Shown in pieces: positions 1 to 6,630 of a stretch of DNA of 8,379 bases. The stretch is from Caryophanales bacterium (GTDB lineage: Bacteria > Bacillota > Bacilli > Alicyclobacillales > SLC66). The notes beneath the pieces were generated by a model. It saw only the letters and a program-made list of their open reading frames with translations. It made no database searches and was not told the origin of the DNA. The position numbers were made by a program, and so were the translations under genes. The stretch is from contig DAIELO010000039.1 in the NCBI GenBank assembly GCA_027341705.1, forward strand, positions 1 to 8,379. The letters are read 5' to 3'. Position 1 is the stretch's first letter. Every line of letters starts with the position of its first letter.

Positions 1-215
1 AACGCGCCCCCGGCAATTTGCACATTTGGGGAGCCATCATTTGCGGCGACAAAGTTTGTGGGATACGCAAAAGTAACTTGATGGTCAATCGTATGCAACT
101 GCCATCCAGTAGGGATCAAGTTATTAGGCGAGGCGTGTACAACCGCCGAAATGCCAACGCTGGAAAACAAAACGAGAATAGACAATACTGCCAACCAACG
201 TTTTAGATTAGTCAT
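1..215 (-). CDS. Secreted protein of unknown function, 5' part only
   Basis: The reading frame opens at an ATG at 215-213 and stays open to the left edge, giving 71 complete codons. The N-terminus MTNLKRWLAV is followed by a hydrophobic stretch to about residue 24 and a VHA-S type signal peptidase I site near residue 28, so the product is probably exported. The mature part visible (about 43 residues, including PTGWQLHTIDHQVTFAYPTN) matches no family I recognise. An AAGGAGG Shine-Dalgarno sequence at 230-224 sits 8 nt before the ATG, which makes this start secure. The gene diverges from the SpoVAF-like gene across a 146-nt intergenic region. The opposite-strand reading frame over the same bases lacks a comparable ribosome binding site. 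I am confident of the gene and the signal peptide, and have no view on function. Confidence 0.8.
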   Translation of the reverse strand, partial: MTNLKRWLAVLSILVLFSSVGISAVVHASPNNLIPTGWQLHTIDHQVTFAYPTNFVAANDGSPNVQIAGGA

Positions 216-361
216 TCCCCTAGCCTCCTTGCTGGTAATCCTCGTAGGTATAGACGATTCATTCATATTAAAAGTTTCACCTTTTGCGAAGAAAACTAAA
301 CCTAATTATGCATAGTTAATTGGTATTTGTTGCAAACTTTCAAGAAGAGGTGAGTTGATGC

Positions 362-1861
362 ATGAGTAATGACACCGAACTATCATATCCTGAGATAGCC
401 ACCCAACTTGAACAAAACGATGAATACTTAAAACAGCTACTTGGTATCGGTGTGAGTTGGGATATGCTCGCCAAACCGTTTGTATTTTCTGGTCAAAAAA
501 TGACGGCATACACCGCGAATGGATTCTTTCTTACCATGAATATGGTATTAATATTAGAAAATTTGGAACAAACGTTGCGCACATTTTTTCAGATGCGTGG
601 CAATGAACCCTTTGATGTGCAAGAAATGGTGCAATATCTGACGGTGACAGTCGGTTTTGTACAAGTGCAAGCGGTGGATAAGATGAAAGACGCCGTGCGG
701 TTTATTCTGTCAGGTCCGCTGGTGCTATTTATTGATGGTAGTGACATTGCTGTATTGATTGATACTCGTATTTATCCGATGAGAAGCATTCAGGAACCGG
801 AAGTGGAACGCGTGGTACGTGGACCGCGTGACGGATTTAATGAAGTCATGTTAATGAATGTGGCGCTCGTTCGTCGTCGTTTGAGGGATCCGCGACTGCG
901 TGTAGAGTTGTTTCAAATCGGGAATCGATCCCAAACTGATGTAAGTTTATTATATCTCAAAGATGTGACTAACATGGATCTTGTAAGGGATATAAGAGAA
1001 AAAATAAAGTCGTTTAATATGGATATTGCAGCGATGGGATCCCAAGCATTGACCGAATGGATTGGCCAGGTCAAGTGGAATCCATATCCAATCTTTCGTT
1101 ATACGGAAAGGCCAGATGTGACAGCTACAGGATTAATGGAAGGTCAAGTGGCTATCGTAGTAGACACTACCCCGGAGGCGATGATTGGTCCGACCACACT
1201 TTTTCATCATATTCACCATCCAGATGATTATCAAAGCTATCCGGTGGTGGGTTTGTACATGCGAATCGCCTCATTTTTTGGATTTTTATTTTCTGTTTTT
1301 GGACCGTCTATCTTTATTGTGCTTGCTGCGGAACATGATCATCTTCCCAAACAGCTGCTATTTTTAGGGACTTCCAAACCATTGCCGCTTTCTCTCGGAT
1401 TACAGTTTTTTATCACTCAAGTTGTCGTTGATTTGTTTGAACGATCAGTGATCAATACACCGACGACTTTAGCCACAGCCATCAGCATCTTTGCTGCCAT
1501 TCTTTTTAGTCAATTTGCGGTGATGATGAATCTGTTGTCGCCAGAAACGTTGTTTTTTGTCGGCACAGCGGCAGTTGCTCAATTCGCCACATCGTCTAGG
1601 GAGTTGGGGACGGCTAATCGTGTGTTCAGACTGTGGATGATTGTTATGTCGTGGGTATTTGGCGGTATAGGGCTGCTTATTGCCACTGTGATTTGGCTCA
1701 TTGTACTTTATCGCACTCGCTCCCTGGCGGTGCCTTACTTGTGGCCCATTGTGCCATTTAGCTGGAAGGGATTAAAAGGATTATTTTCCCGGAATCCGTT
1801 ATATCAATTGGGGAATATTTCTTATCCGCTTCGTCCACAAAAACCAATTTCTAAAAAATAA
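362..1861 (+). CDS. spoVAF: SpoVAF-like GerA-family spore germination/sporulation membrane protein
   Basis: The 499-aa product has the GerA family layout: a soluble N-terminal half (about 1-290) followed by membrane segments at roughly 296-322, 345-360, 370-390, 395-412 and 422-450. Hallmarks seen are VERVVRGPRDGF (148-159), the following VRRRLRDPRLR (170-180), NPYPIFRYTERPDV (240-253), EGQVAIVVDTTP (260-271) and PTTLFHHIHH (277-286). The C-terminal RTRSLAVPYLWPIVPF (451-466) resembles remembered B. subtilis SpoVAF more than GerAA-type receptor subunits, and about 490-500 aa is the usual SpoVAF length. Family members sit in the inner membrane of the spore, and SpoVAF contributes to germination signalling or ion release. 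The start is chosen from AGAGGTGAG at 346-354, 7 nt before the ATG; an ATG at 358 is out of frame and closes after three codons. No spoVA, gerB or gerC gene adjoins it. A GerAA-type receptor subunit remains the alternative. Confidence 0.88.
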   Translation: MSNDTELSYPEIATQLEQNDEYLKQLLGIGVSWDMLAKPFVFSGQKMTAYTANGFFLTMNMVLILENLEQTLRTFFQMRGNEPFDVQEMVQYLTVTVGFVQVQAVDKMKDAVRFILSGPLVLFIDGSDIAVLIDTRIYPMRSIQEPEVERVVRGPRDGFNEVMLMNVALVRRRLRDPRLRVELFQIGNRSQTDVSLLYLKDVTNMDLVRDIREKIKSFNMDIAAMGSQALTEWIGQVKWNPYPIFRYTERPDVTATGLMEGQVAIVVDTTPEAMIGPTTLFHHIHHPDDYQSYPVVGLYMRIASFFGFLFSVFGPSIFIVLAAEHDHLPKQLLFLGTSKPLPLSLGLQFFITQVVVDLFERSVINTPTTLATAISIFAAILFSQFAVMMNLLSPETLFFVGTAAVAQFATSSRELGTANRVFRLWMIVMSWVFGGIGLLIATVIWLIVLYRTRSLAVPYLWPIVPFSWKGLKGLFSRNPLYQLGNISYPLRPQKPISKK

Positions 1862-1901
1862 AAAACAGCGGGCTGTTTTATTTTCACAAAAGCAGCCCGC
1901 T
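1853..1901 (-). terminator. Rho-independent terminator of the DUF378 gene
   Basis: A perfect 9-bp stem (AGCGGGCTG at 1867-1875 with CAGCCCGCT at 1893-1901) extends through a G-U pair and three A-U pairs around a short loop. Read leftward it is followed by G, then six T, A and six T (1865-1853), a textbook T-tract. Read rightward only two T follow, so it should terminate the minus-strand gene far better than the SpoVAF-like gene. Its T-tract overlaps the last lysine codons and stop of the SpoVAF-like gene. Confidence 0.85.
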
Positions 1902-1909
1902 TCGAATTG

Positions 1910-2107
1910 TCATGTTTCTCTTCGCACATCGCTGAAGAGTAAACTAATGGTATAAATACCTGCCAACCCCACCAAGGTATATACAACACGGCTCAAAATT
2001 GCGGCAGGTCCACCAAAAATGGATGCGACTAGGTCGAATCGAAATAACCCAACCAACAACCAGTTTAGCGCGCCAATAATCACTAACACTAGCGCGAATT
2101 TGTTCAT
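1910..2107 (-). CDS. DUF378 small membrane protein (YuzA-like)
   Basis: The product is 65 aa: MNKFALVLVIIGALNWLLVG, then FRFDLVASIFGGPA, then a second hydrophobic segment (about 37-57) and a short basic tail. The ALNWLLVGLFRFDLV pattern and the two transmembrane helices are characteristic of DUF378, typified by B. subtilis YuzA, whose role is unknown. The frame could begin two codons earlier at an ATG at 2113, but the AGGAGGG ribosome binding site at 2120-2114 directly abuts that codon. It lies 7 nt from the ATG at 2107, measured from AGGAGG, so I use the latter. The gene is monocistronic, convergent with the SpoVAF-like gene, and ends in a strong hairpin terminator. The family call is confident; the function is not known. 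Confidence 0.88.
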   Translation of the reverse strand: MNKFALVLVIIGALNWLLVGLFRFDLVASIFGGPAAILSRVVYTLVGLAGIYTISLLFSDVRRET

Positions 2108-2113
2108 GTACAT

Positions 2114-2120
2114 CCCTCCT
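2114..2120 (-). promoter_or_regulatory. Ribosome binding site that fixes the DUF378 start
   Basis: AGGAGGG on the minus strand directly abuts an upstream in-frame ATG (2113), leaving no spacer. It is correctly spaced (7 nt after AGGAGG) for the ATG at 2107, so the protein should begin MNKF rather than MYMNKF. Confidence 0.75.
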
Positions 2121-2130
2121 GTTACTTACA

Positions 2131-2158
2131 TAGTATCTCCTGTCCATCGAAATTATCC
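2131..2158 (-). promoter_or_regulatory. Possible sporulation-sigma-like promoter of the DUF378 gene
   Basis: On the minus strand GGATA (2158-2154) is followed after 16 nt by GATACTA (2137-2131). This resembles the forespore SigG pattern GYATA-N16-18-CATNNTA with one mismatch in each element, and it also loosely fits SigE. No good TTGACA/TATAAT pair was seen upstream of this gene. Short AT-rich matches like this arise by chance, so the call is tentative. Confidence 0.3.
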
Positions 2159-2235
2159 CTACCATTGAATGACAACATTTGTTGGTTGGCAAATGCAGAA
2201 TAATTTCAGATAGAGTAAAATAAAGGAGTGTTTGT

Positions 2236-2268
2236 ATGAGTCGCGGTTGGTATGGTTACAGTAGTTGA
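2236..2268 (+). CDS. Possible tiny ORF or leader peptide upstream of the fumarase
   Basis: This ten-codon frame encodes MSRGWYGYSS and ends in TGA. An AAAGGAG ribosome binding site (2222-2228) lies 7 nt before the ATG and is a better site than that of the fumarase itself. The Gly/Tyr-rich start recalls the N-termini of very small YjcZ-like sporulation proteins, but the hydrophobic segment of that family is missing, so it could be a remnant, a leader peptide, or a fortuitous frame. It lies 26 nt before the fumarase start in the same direction and would be on the same transcript. I see no regulatory codon run such as repeated His or Trp, and no attenuator hairpin after it. No function is assigned. 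Confidence 0.35.
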   Translation: MSRGWYGYSS

Positions 2269-2294
2269 TTTAATGACAAAGTGGGGGATTTACG

Positions 2295-3815
2295 ATGAAG
2301 AACTTTAAGCAAAGTATGCTGGAATTAATCATAGACACGTCAACTAACTTGCCTCCTGACGTAAGAAAGGCATTGCTCTCATCACAGGTGCGTGAAGAAG
2401 CGGGTTCTCGCGCAGCGATTGCGTTGAGAACAATTTTTGACAATGTGATCATGGCAGAGGAACTGCAAGGTCCCATTTGTCAGGATACAGGTATGCCAAC
2501 ATTTATCGTGCATACGCCAGTGGGCGCGAATCAACTGGTGATGGAGCAAGCGATCAAAGAAGCGGTGGCAGAGGCTACCCATTTGGGTAAGCTGAGAACC
2601 AATTCGGTGGATTCACTGACGGGGGAGAATACTGGTGACAACCTTGGGCCGGGTACACCGGTGATCCATTTTCATCAATGGGAAAAAGATGATGTTGAAG
2701 TCAAGTTAATTCTTAAGGGTGGAGGCTGTGAGAATAAAAATATTCAATACAGCTTACCGATGGAGATCGATGGGCTTGGCAAAGCAGGACGTGATCTTGA
2801 TGGGGTGCGCAAATGCATCTTGCATGCGGTCTATCAGGCGCAAGGACAAGGTTGCAGCGCAGGCTTCATTGGTGTGTCTATTGGCGGGGATCGCACCACT
2901 GGATATGACCATGCCAAGGGGCAATTATTTCGCAAGATGGACGATGTAAATCCCAATCCTGAGTTGGCTGAACTGGAAAATTACGTGATGGATAAGGCGA
3001 ATCAACTGGGCATTGGTACGATGGGGTTTGGTGGCAATGTGACACTGTTGGGATGCAAGATCGGCGCTCAGAACCGGCTTCCAGCAAGCTTTTTTGTGTC
3101 GGTTGCGTATAACTGCTGGGCGTTCCGACGTCAAGGCATGTTGCTTGACGGGCAGACGGGTGAACGCAAGGCATGGTTGTATAAGGATGCGGAAGTGAAA
3201 ATGCCAGCATCGGAAACGCCTTCGTTTGGTGAGTCTGCGGTGGTGTTAAAGGCACCTATTTCAGAGGAACAAATTCGTCAATTGAAGGTGGGGGATGTGG
3301 TCATCATCTCAGGAGCTATGCATACTGGCCGCGATGCGCTGCATAAGTACCTGATGACCAATGAGTCGCCTGTTGATTTGCAAGGTGGCGTGTTGTACCA
3401 TTGCGGACCGGTGATGCTCAATGACGAGCAGGGTTGGCATGTGAAAGCGGCAGGACCCACAACTAGTTCTAGGGAAGAGCCGTATCAGGCGGACATTATT
3501 AAAAAATTCGGCTTAAAGGTAATCATCGGCAAAGGTGGGATGGGCGCAAAAACGCTGGCGGGACTTAAGGAACATGGGGCGGTGTACCTGAATGCCATTG
3601 GCGGAGCGGCGCAATTTTATGCCAAATCAGTTACACAAGTGACTGGTGTTGATTTTCTGGAGCAGTTTGGCATTCCAGAAGCGATGTGGCACCTTGAAGT
3701 GGACGGGTTTCCTGCGATTGTGACCATGGATTCACATGGCAACAGTCTTCATGCTGAGGTGGACAAATCATCTAAAAAGAAGCTGGAAGCATTTGTAGAA
3801 CCTGTATTTAGCTAA
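2295..3815 (+). CDS. fumA: Class I iron-sulfur fumarate hydratase, fused two-domain type
   Basis: The 506-aa product is a class I fumarase, which hydrates fumarate to L-malate in the cytosol (TCA cycle) using an oxygen-sensitive [4Fe-4S] cluster. Both parts are present in one chain: an N-terminal TtdA-like domain (about 10-290) and a C-terminal TtdB-like domain (about 315-500). The three expected cluster cysteines are visible: C62 in GPICQDTG, C187 in QGCSAGFIGVSIGG, and C274 in AYNCWAFRR. Substrate-site motifs include D64, HTGRD (343-347), GPTTSSREEP (387-396) and GKGGMG (412-417). Length matches the fused enzymes of other Bacillota and nothing looks broken. The ribosome binding site GGGGGA (2283-2288) lies 6 nt from the ATG. 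A fused L(+)-tartrate dehydratase is the alternative, but the single chain favours fumarase. It is probably transcribed alone or with the preceding tiny ORF. Confidence 0.95.
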   Translation: MKNFKQSMLELIIDTSTNLPPDVRKALLSSQVREEAGSRAAIALRTIFDNVIMAEELQGPICQDTGMPTFIVHTPVGANQLVMEQAIKEAVAEATHLGKLRTNSVDSLTGENTGDNLGPGTPVIHFHQWEKDDVEVKLILKGGGCENKNIQYSLPMEIDGLGKAGRDLDGVRKCILHAVYQAQGQGCSAGFIGVSIGGDRTTGYDHAKGQLFRKMDDVNPNPELAELENYVMDKANQLGIGTMGFGGNVTLLGCKIGAQNRLPASFFVSVAYNCWAFRRQGMLLDGQTGERKAWLYKDAEVKMPASETPSFGESAVVLKAPISEEQIRQLKVGDVVIISGAMHTGRDALHKYLMTNESPVDLQGGVLYHCGPVMLNDEQGWHVKAAGPTTSSREEPYQADIIKKFGLKVIIGKGGMGAKTLAGLKEHGAVYLNAIGGAAQFYAKSVTQVTGVDFLEQFGIPEAMWHLEVDGFPAIVTMDSHGNSLHAEVDKSSKKKLEAFVEPVFS

Positions 3816-3829
3816 GCAATTAATATTTA

Positions 3830-5065
3830 TTACAAAAACGGCCATAACGGGGAGAGTATAAGCTCTCCCATTTTTTGCGCCAATGGACGATGTACCCAAT
3901 CTGCCAAGCGCAATTCCTTGCAGTATGTCAAGTCGTTTTGAAATATACTTTCCATACTAGAGGCCATTTGTTGATCAAGAAACTCGACGTTGATTTCGTA
4001 GTTCCCCACTAAACTCAAGCGGTCAAGATTGGCAGTTCCGATCGTTGTCCACTCTCCATCAATGGTGGCTGTTTTCGCGTGAATCATCGATCTCTGGTAT
4101 AGGAATACGCGCACCCCTTGCTTCAGGCATCTTGTGAAAAATGTGCGTGCCAGCCAATCAGCGAGCAGGTGGTTGGAGCGTTCTGGTATCAACAATTGCA
4201 CACTGACCCCGCGACTTGCTGCACGCAATAAGGAATGCAGCACATAGCGGTCGGGGATGAAATAAGGTGTCGTCAGAAACACATGACTTTTCGCTAAGTC
4301 AATGGCATCAATATATAACGAACGAATGGGAAAAGTTAATTGGGCTGGGTTATTCTCGTAAAGACGAATATGGGGAATGATGGACGCTGGCGCAGGATCT
4401 AAGGCAAAGCTTCGTTTGCCGGAGTGACTGTTCCAAAAATTAGTGAAGGACGCATATAAATTTTGTGCAATCGTTCCTTCTGCACGAATATGTGTATCAC
4501 GCCATTTTTCACCATATAAATCGCCAATATTATACCCTCCGGTATAGCCGATCTTGCGATCAATTATCAGTACTTTGCGATGATCACGGGACCAGTGGCG
4601 AGGATCAAACACGTCGAATAATCCTCGCCAAGATCGGTATATCAGTACATGAATTTTATTTGAGAACACTTTAAATGATCTTGGTACGACTAAATTAGCA
4701 AAACCGTCCAGAATGATGTAAACAGGAACCCCCGCATCTGCTTTTTTGGTCAAGGCATCTTTGAAGCTGTGACCAATGGTGTCCCCTTTCCAAATAAAAG
4801 ACTCTAAGCAAATGGACTCCTTCGCTTCTTCAATGTCATGTAACATCGCATGGTATAAATCCATTCCATAAGTGAAGATTTGCAAGTTATTTTCGTCAAT
4901 ATAGACTAAAGGTTCATTTACTTCACCAAAAGATAAATGTGCTCTTCTTCTGCGAAATCTAGTCATAATTACTGAACTGATAATCACGATAATCTGCGAA
5001 ACAATAATGAGGACAATCATGATGAGCAAAATTTTTCCGAGGAGCATAAACATCGGCAAGTCCAC
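3830..5065 (-). CDS. Cardiolipin synthase-like phospholipase D family protein
   Basis: The 411-aa product has one N-terminal transmembrane helix (about 8-33), a basic RFRRRR stretch (36-41), and two PLD domains with complete HKD motifs. The first is H162-K164-D169 followed by GYTGGYN; the second is H329-K331-D336 followed by GTANLD. This is the architecture of bacterial cardiolipin synthases, which join two phosphatidylglycerols at the inner membrane; the single helix recalls the B. subtilis YwjE type. Substrate is inferred from the family only. The listed start is GTG at 5065, only 3 nt after GGGGAG (5074-5069). TTG at 5059 (9 nt spacing) and ATG at 5053 are plausible alternatives that would shorten the protein by 2 or 4 residues. 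It lies 80 nt downstream of the exporter gene but has its own promoter. It converges with the fumarase. Confidence 0.88.
   Translation of the reverse strand: MDLPMFMLLGKILLIMIVLIIVSQIIVIISSVIMTRFRRRRAHLSFGEVNEPLVYIDENNLQIFTYGMDLYHAMLHDIEEAKESICLESFIWKGDTIGHSFKDALTKKADAGVPVYIILDGFANLVVPRSFKVFSNKIHVLIYRSWRGLFDVFDPRHWSRDHRKVLIIDRKIGYTGGYNIGDLYGEKWRDTHIRAEGTIAQNLYASFTNFWNSHSGKRSFALDPAPASIIPHIRLYENNPAQLTFPIRSLYIDAIDLAKSHVFLTTPYFIPDRYVLHSLLRAASRGVSVQLLIPERSNHLLADWLARTFFTRCLKQGVRVFLYQRSMIHAKTATIDGEWTTIGTANLDRLSLVGNYEINVEFLDQQMASSMESIFQNDLTYCKELRLADWVHRPLAQKMGELILSPLWPFL
3850..3876 (+). terminator. Rho-independent terminator of the fumarase gene
   Basis: The stem GGGAGAG (3850-3856) pairs with CTCTCCC (3863-3869) around a TATAAG loop and is followed by A and six T (3871-3876). 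The orientation fits transcripts coming from the fumarase, whose stop is 35 nt upstream. It lies wholly inside the coding end of the convergent phospholipase D-like gene, about residues 396-405 of that protein. Confidence 0.8.
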
Positions 5066-5095
5066 TCACTCCCCACAGCTGAACTAAACCTATTA

Positions 5096-5124
5096 ATCCT
5101 AGCTTATATGTTATTCATTGTCAA
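5096..5124 (-). promoter_or_regulatory. SigA-type promoter of the phospholipase D-like gene
   Basis: On the minus strand a perfect TTGACA (5124-5119) is followed after exactly 17 nt by TAGGAT (5101-5096, four of six matches to TATAAT). It lies about 30 nt before the start codon, between the exporter stop and the PLD gene. The PLD gene can therefore be expressed independently of the gntR-exporter operon. Confidence 0.6.
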
Positions 5125-5145
5125 AAAACAAAAGTTAATAAGGAT

Positions 5146-6630
5146 TTACTCTAAAGTGAATTCAGCCATGTTTTGTGAATGATGTTCCCCATCGTTTCGC
5201 GTGCTGTTTGAAGATCGGAAAATGGATATGAGCACCGCCAAAATACTCAGGATGGCAAGACTGATAATGGTCATGTGAAATGCGCTCACCAGTACGTGTA
5301 TTGGGGCATTATTAGATGTGAAGCCAAAAATGATAGTAATTCCCTGAAAAATAGCGAATGCTAGTGCGATGCCGGCGCTCTGTCCAAGTGAACGTGACAT
5401 GTTTAGCATGCCAGATGACACGCCAAGTGATTCATGGGGCGTGCTACCCATGACTGAACTGTTATTGGGAGGTGTGAAAATGCCCATTCCTACACCGATG
5501 ATAAATAACAGAATGATCATTAAGATAAAGGAAGAGGTCGGTGTTAAAAACACTAAACAAAAGACGCCAATTAACATTAGTATGGCTCCTGCCATGGTGG
5601 GGATTTTCTCGCCTAAACGATCAGCGATCCGTCCCGCAATAGGTGCGAGCATCATCATGCCTAGTGGCAATGGAGAAGTTAATAATCCTGAGTGAGCAGA
5701 GGATAAATGTAACGCTTCTTCAAGATAATACGGAATGATAAATAGAACCCCATACATCACAGCGTAAGTGATGGCTCCTGAAAGGTTACCCCATGTTAAA
5801 TTAGTAATCTTAAAAAGGGAAAAGTCAATGATGGGGGCAGGATGTCTTTTTTCCTGCAAATAAAATCCCAGAATCAACACAATTCCAAGTACGATTGAGA
5901 TGATGATGAGCGGAGATGCCCAGCCACGTTCGTTGCCTTGATTGATACCAAAAAGCAGAAAAACAAGGCTTACTGCAATTAAAAATGCGCCTACAAAGTC
6001 AAAGGGACGTTTGATCTCTGGTTTTTTCAAAATATCGCGCGGCAAAATCATGGCCGCCAGCAACGTTCCAATAATTCCCACTGGAACGTTGACGTAAAAT
6101 ATGGATCTCCAGCCAAACGTGCCAATTAGAAATCCGCCGATGGTAGGTCCCAGTGACAGACCAACTGCTAGTGCAGTGCCTTGAATGCCGATTGCTTTGC
6201 CTCGTGAACTTAATGGAACGGCTGCAGTGACAATGGCAATACTGTTGGACTGCAAAAGTACGGCACCGATTGCTTGTAAAATTCTCGCGCCAATTAAAAT
6301 CGTTAAATTAGGAGATGCACCACATATGGCAGAGCCAATAATAAAAACGGTAAATCCTAGAGTATACAACGGTCTGCGTCCTACGATGTCAGCGACTCGT
6401 CCGAAAATCGCAAGCAGGGCAGTTAGGGTCAACAAATAGGCGAGCGCCACCCATGCTGTTACGCTGATTGACTGATGGAATTCGTGTGCAATGCTGGGTA
6501 ATGCTACTGTGATAATACTAGTGTCTAACGCCGCCATAAACGCGCCTATAAATACGGTACCAACTACGTACCAAGGGTAATTTGGACGGTTTTTAAAAAA
6601 AGCCAACGGGAGGTTATTTAACTTATTCAT
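5146..6630 (-). CDS. MFS exporter, DHA2 (EmrB/QacA) family, 14 TM
   Basis: The 494-aa product is a proton-driven multidrug-type exporter of the inner membrane. Visible signatures are motif D1 LDTSIITVALPSI (35-47, with D36 in helix 1), motif A GRVADIVGRRP (77-87), the antiporter motif C GLSLGPTIGG (157-166) that marks export rather than uptake, and a second A-like GRIADRLGEK (333-342). Hydrophobic segments number about fourteen, as in DHA2 members, and the tail after 472 is hydrophilic. The substrate cannot be read from sequence. The frame extends upstream to a TTG at 6648, but AAAAGGAGG (6645-6637) lies 6 nt before the ATG at 6630, so that is the start. The first 8 nt overlap the end of the GntR gene, implying co-transcription and translational coupling with it. 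Confidence 0.93.
   Translation of the reverse strand: MNKLNNLPLAFFKNRPNYPWYVVGTVFIGAFMAALDTSIITVALPSIAHEFHQSISVTAWVALAYLLTLTALLAIFGRVADIVGRRPLYTLGFTVFIIGSAICGASPNLTILIGARILQAIGAVLLQSNSIAIVTAAVPLSSRGKAIGIQGTALAVGLSLGPTIGGFLIGTFGWRSIFYVNVPVGIIGTLLAAMILPRDILKKPEIKRPFDFVGAFLIAVSLVFLLFGINQGNERGWASPLIIISIVLGIVLILGFYLQEKRHPAPIIDFSLFKITNLTWGNLSGAITYAVMYGVLFIIPYYLEEALHLSSAHSGLLTSPLPLGMMMLAPIAGRIADRLGEKIPTMAGAILMLIGVFCLVFLTPTSSFILMIILLFIIGVGMGIFTPPNNSSVMGSTPHESLGVSSGMLNMSRSLGQSAGIALAFAIFQGITIIFGFTSNNAPIHVLVSAFHMTIISLAILSILAVLISIFRSSNSTRNDGEHHSQNMAEFTLE

Noticed and set aside
18..206. 62-codon plus-strand reading frame at the left edge
   Set aside because: It is the reverse of the signal-peptide-bearing minus-strand gene, has no ribosome binding site and gives an unremarkable translation.
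248..270. GTATA and CATATTA resembling a SigG promoter for the SpoVAF-like gene
   Set aside because: The two elements are only 11 nt apart, well short of the usual spacing, so I do not call a promoter here.
2252..2308. 18-codon frame MVTVVDLMTKWGIYDEEL overlapping the fumarase start
   Set aside because: It has no ribosome binding site at its ATG and overlaps both the better-placed ten-codon frame and the fumarase.
2878..3255. 125-codon minus-strand frame inside the fumarase
   Set aside because: The fumarase is complete and well conserved here; the antisense translation is low-complexity and Pro/Ser/His/Thr-rich with no sensible start signal.
5369..5695. 108-codon plus-strand frame inside the exporter gene
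   Set aside because: It is a shadow of the membrane protein code; its Met/Ile/Pro-rich translation mirrors hydrophobic codons on the other strand.
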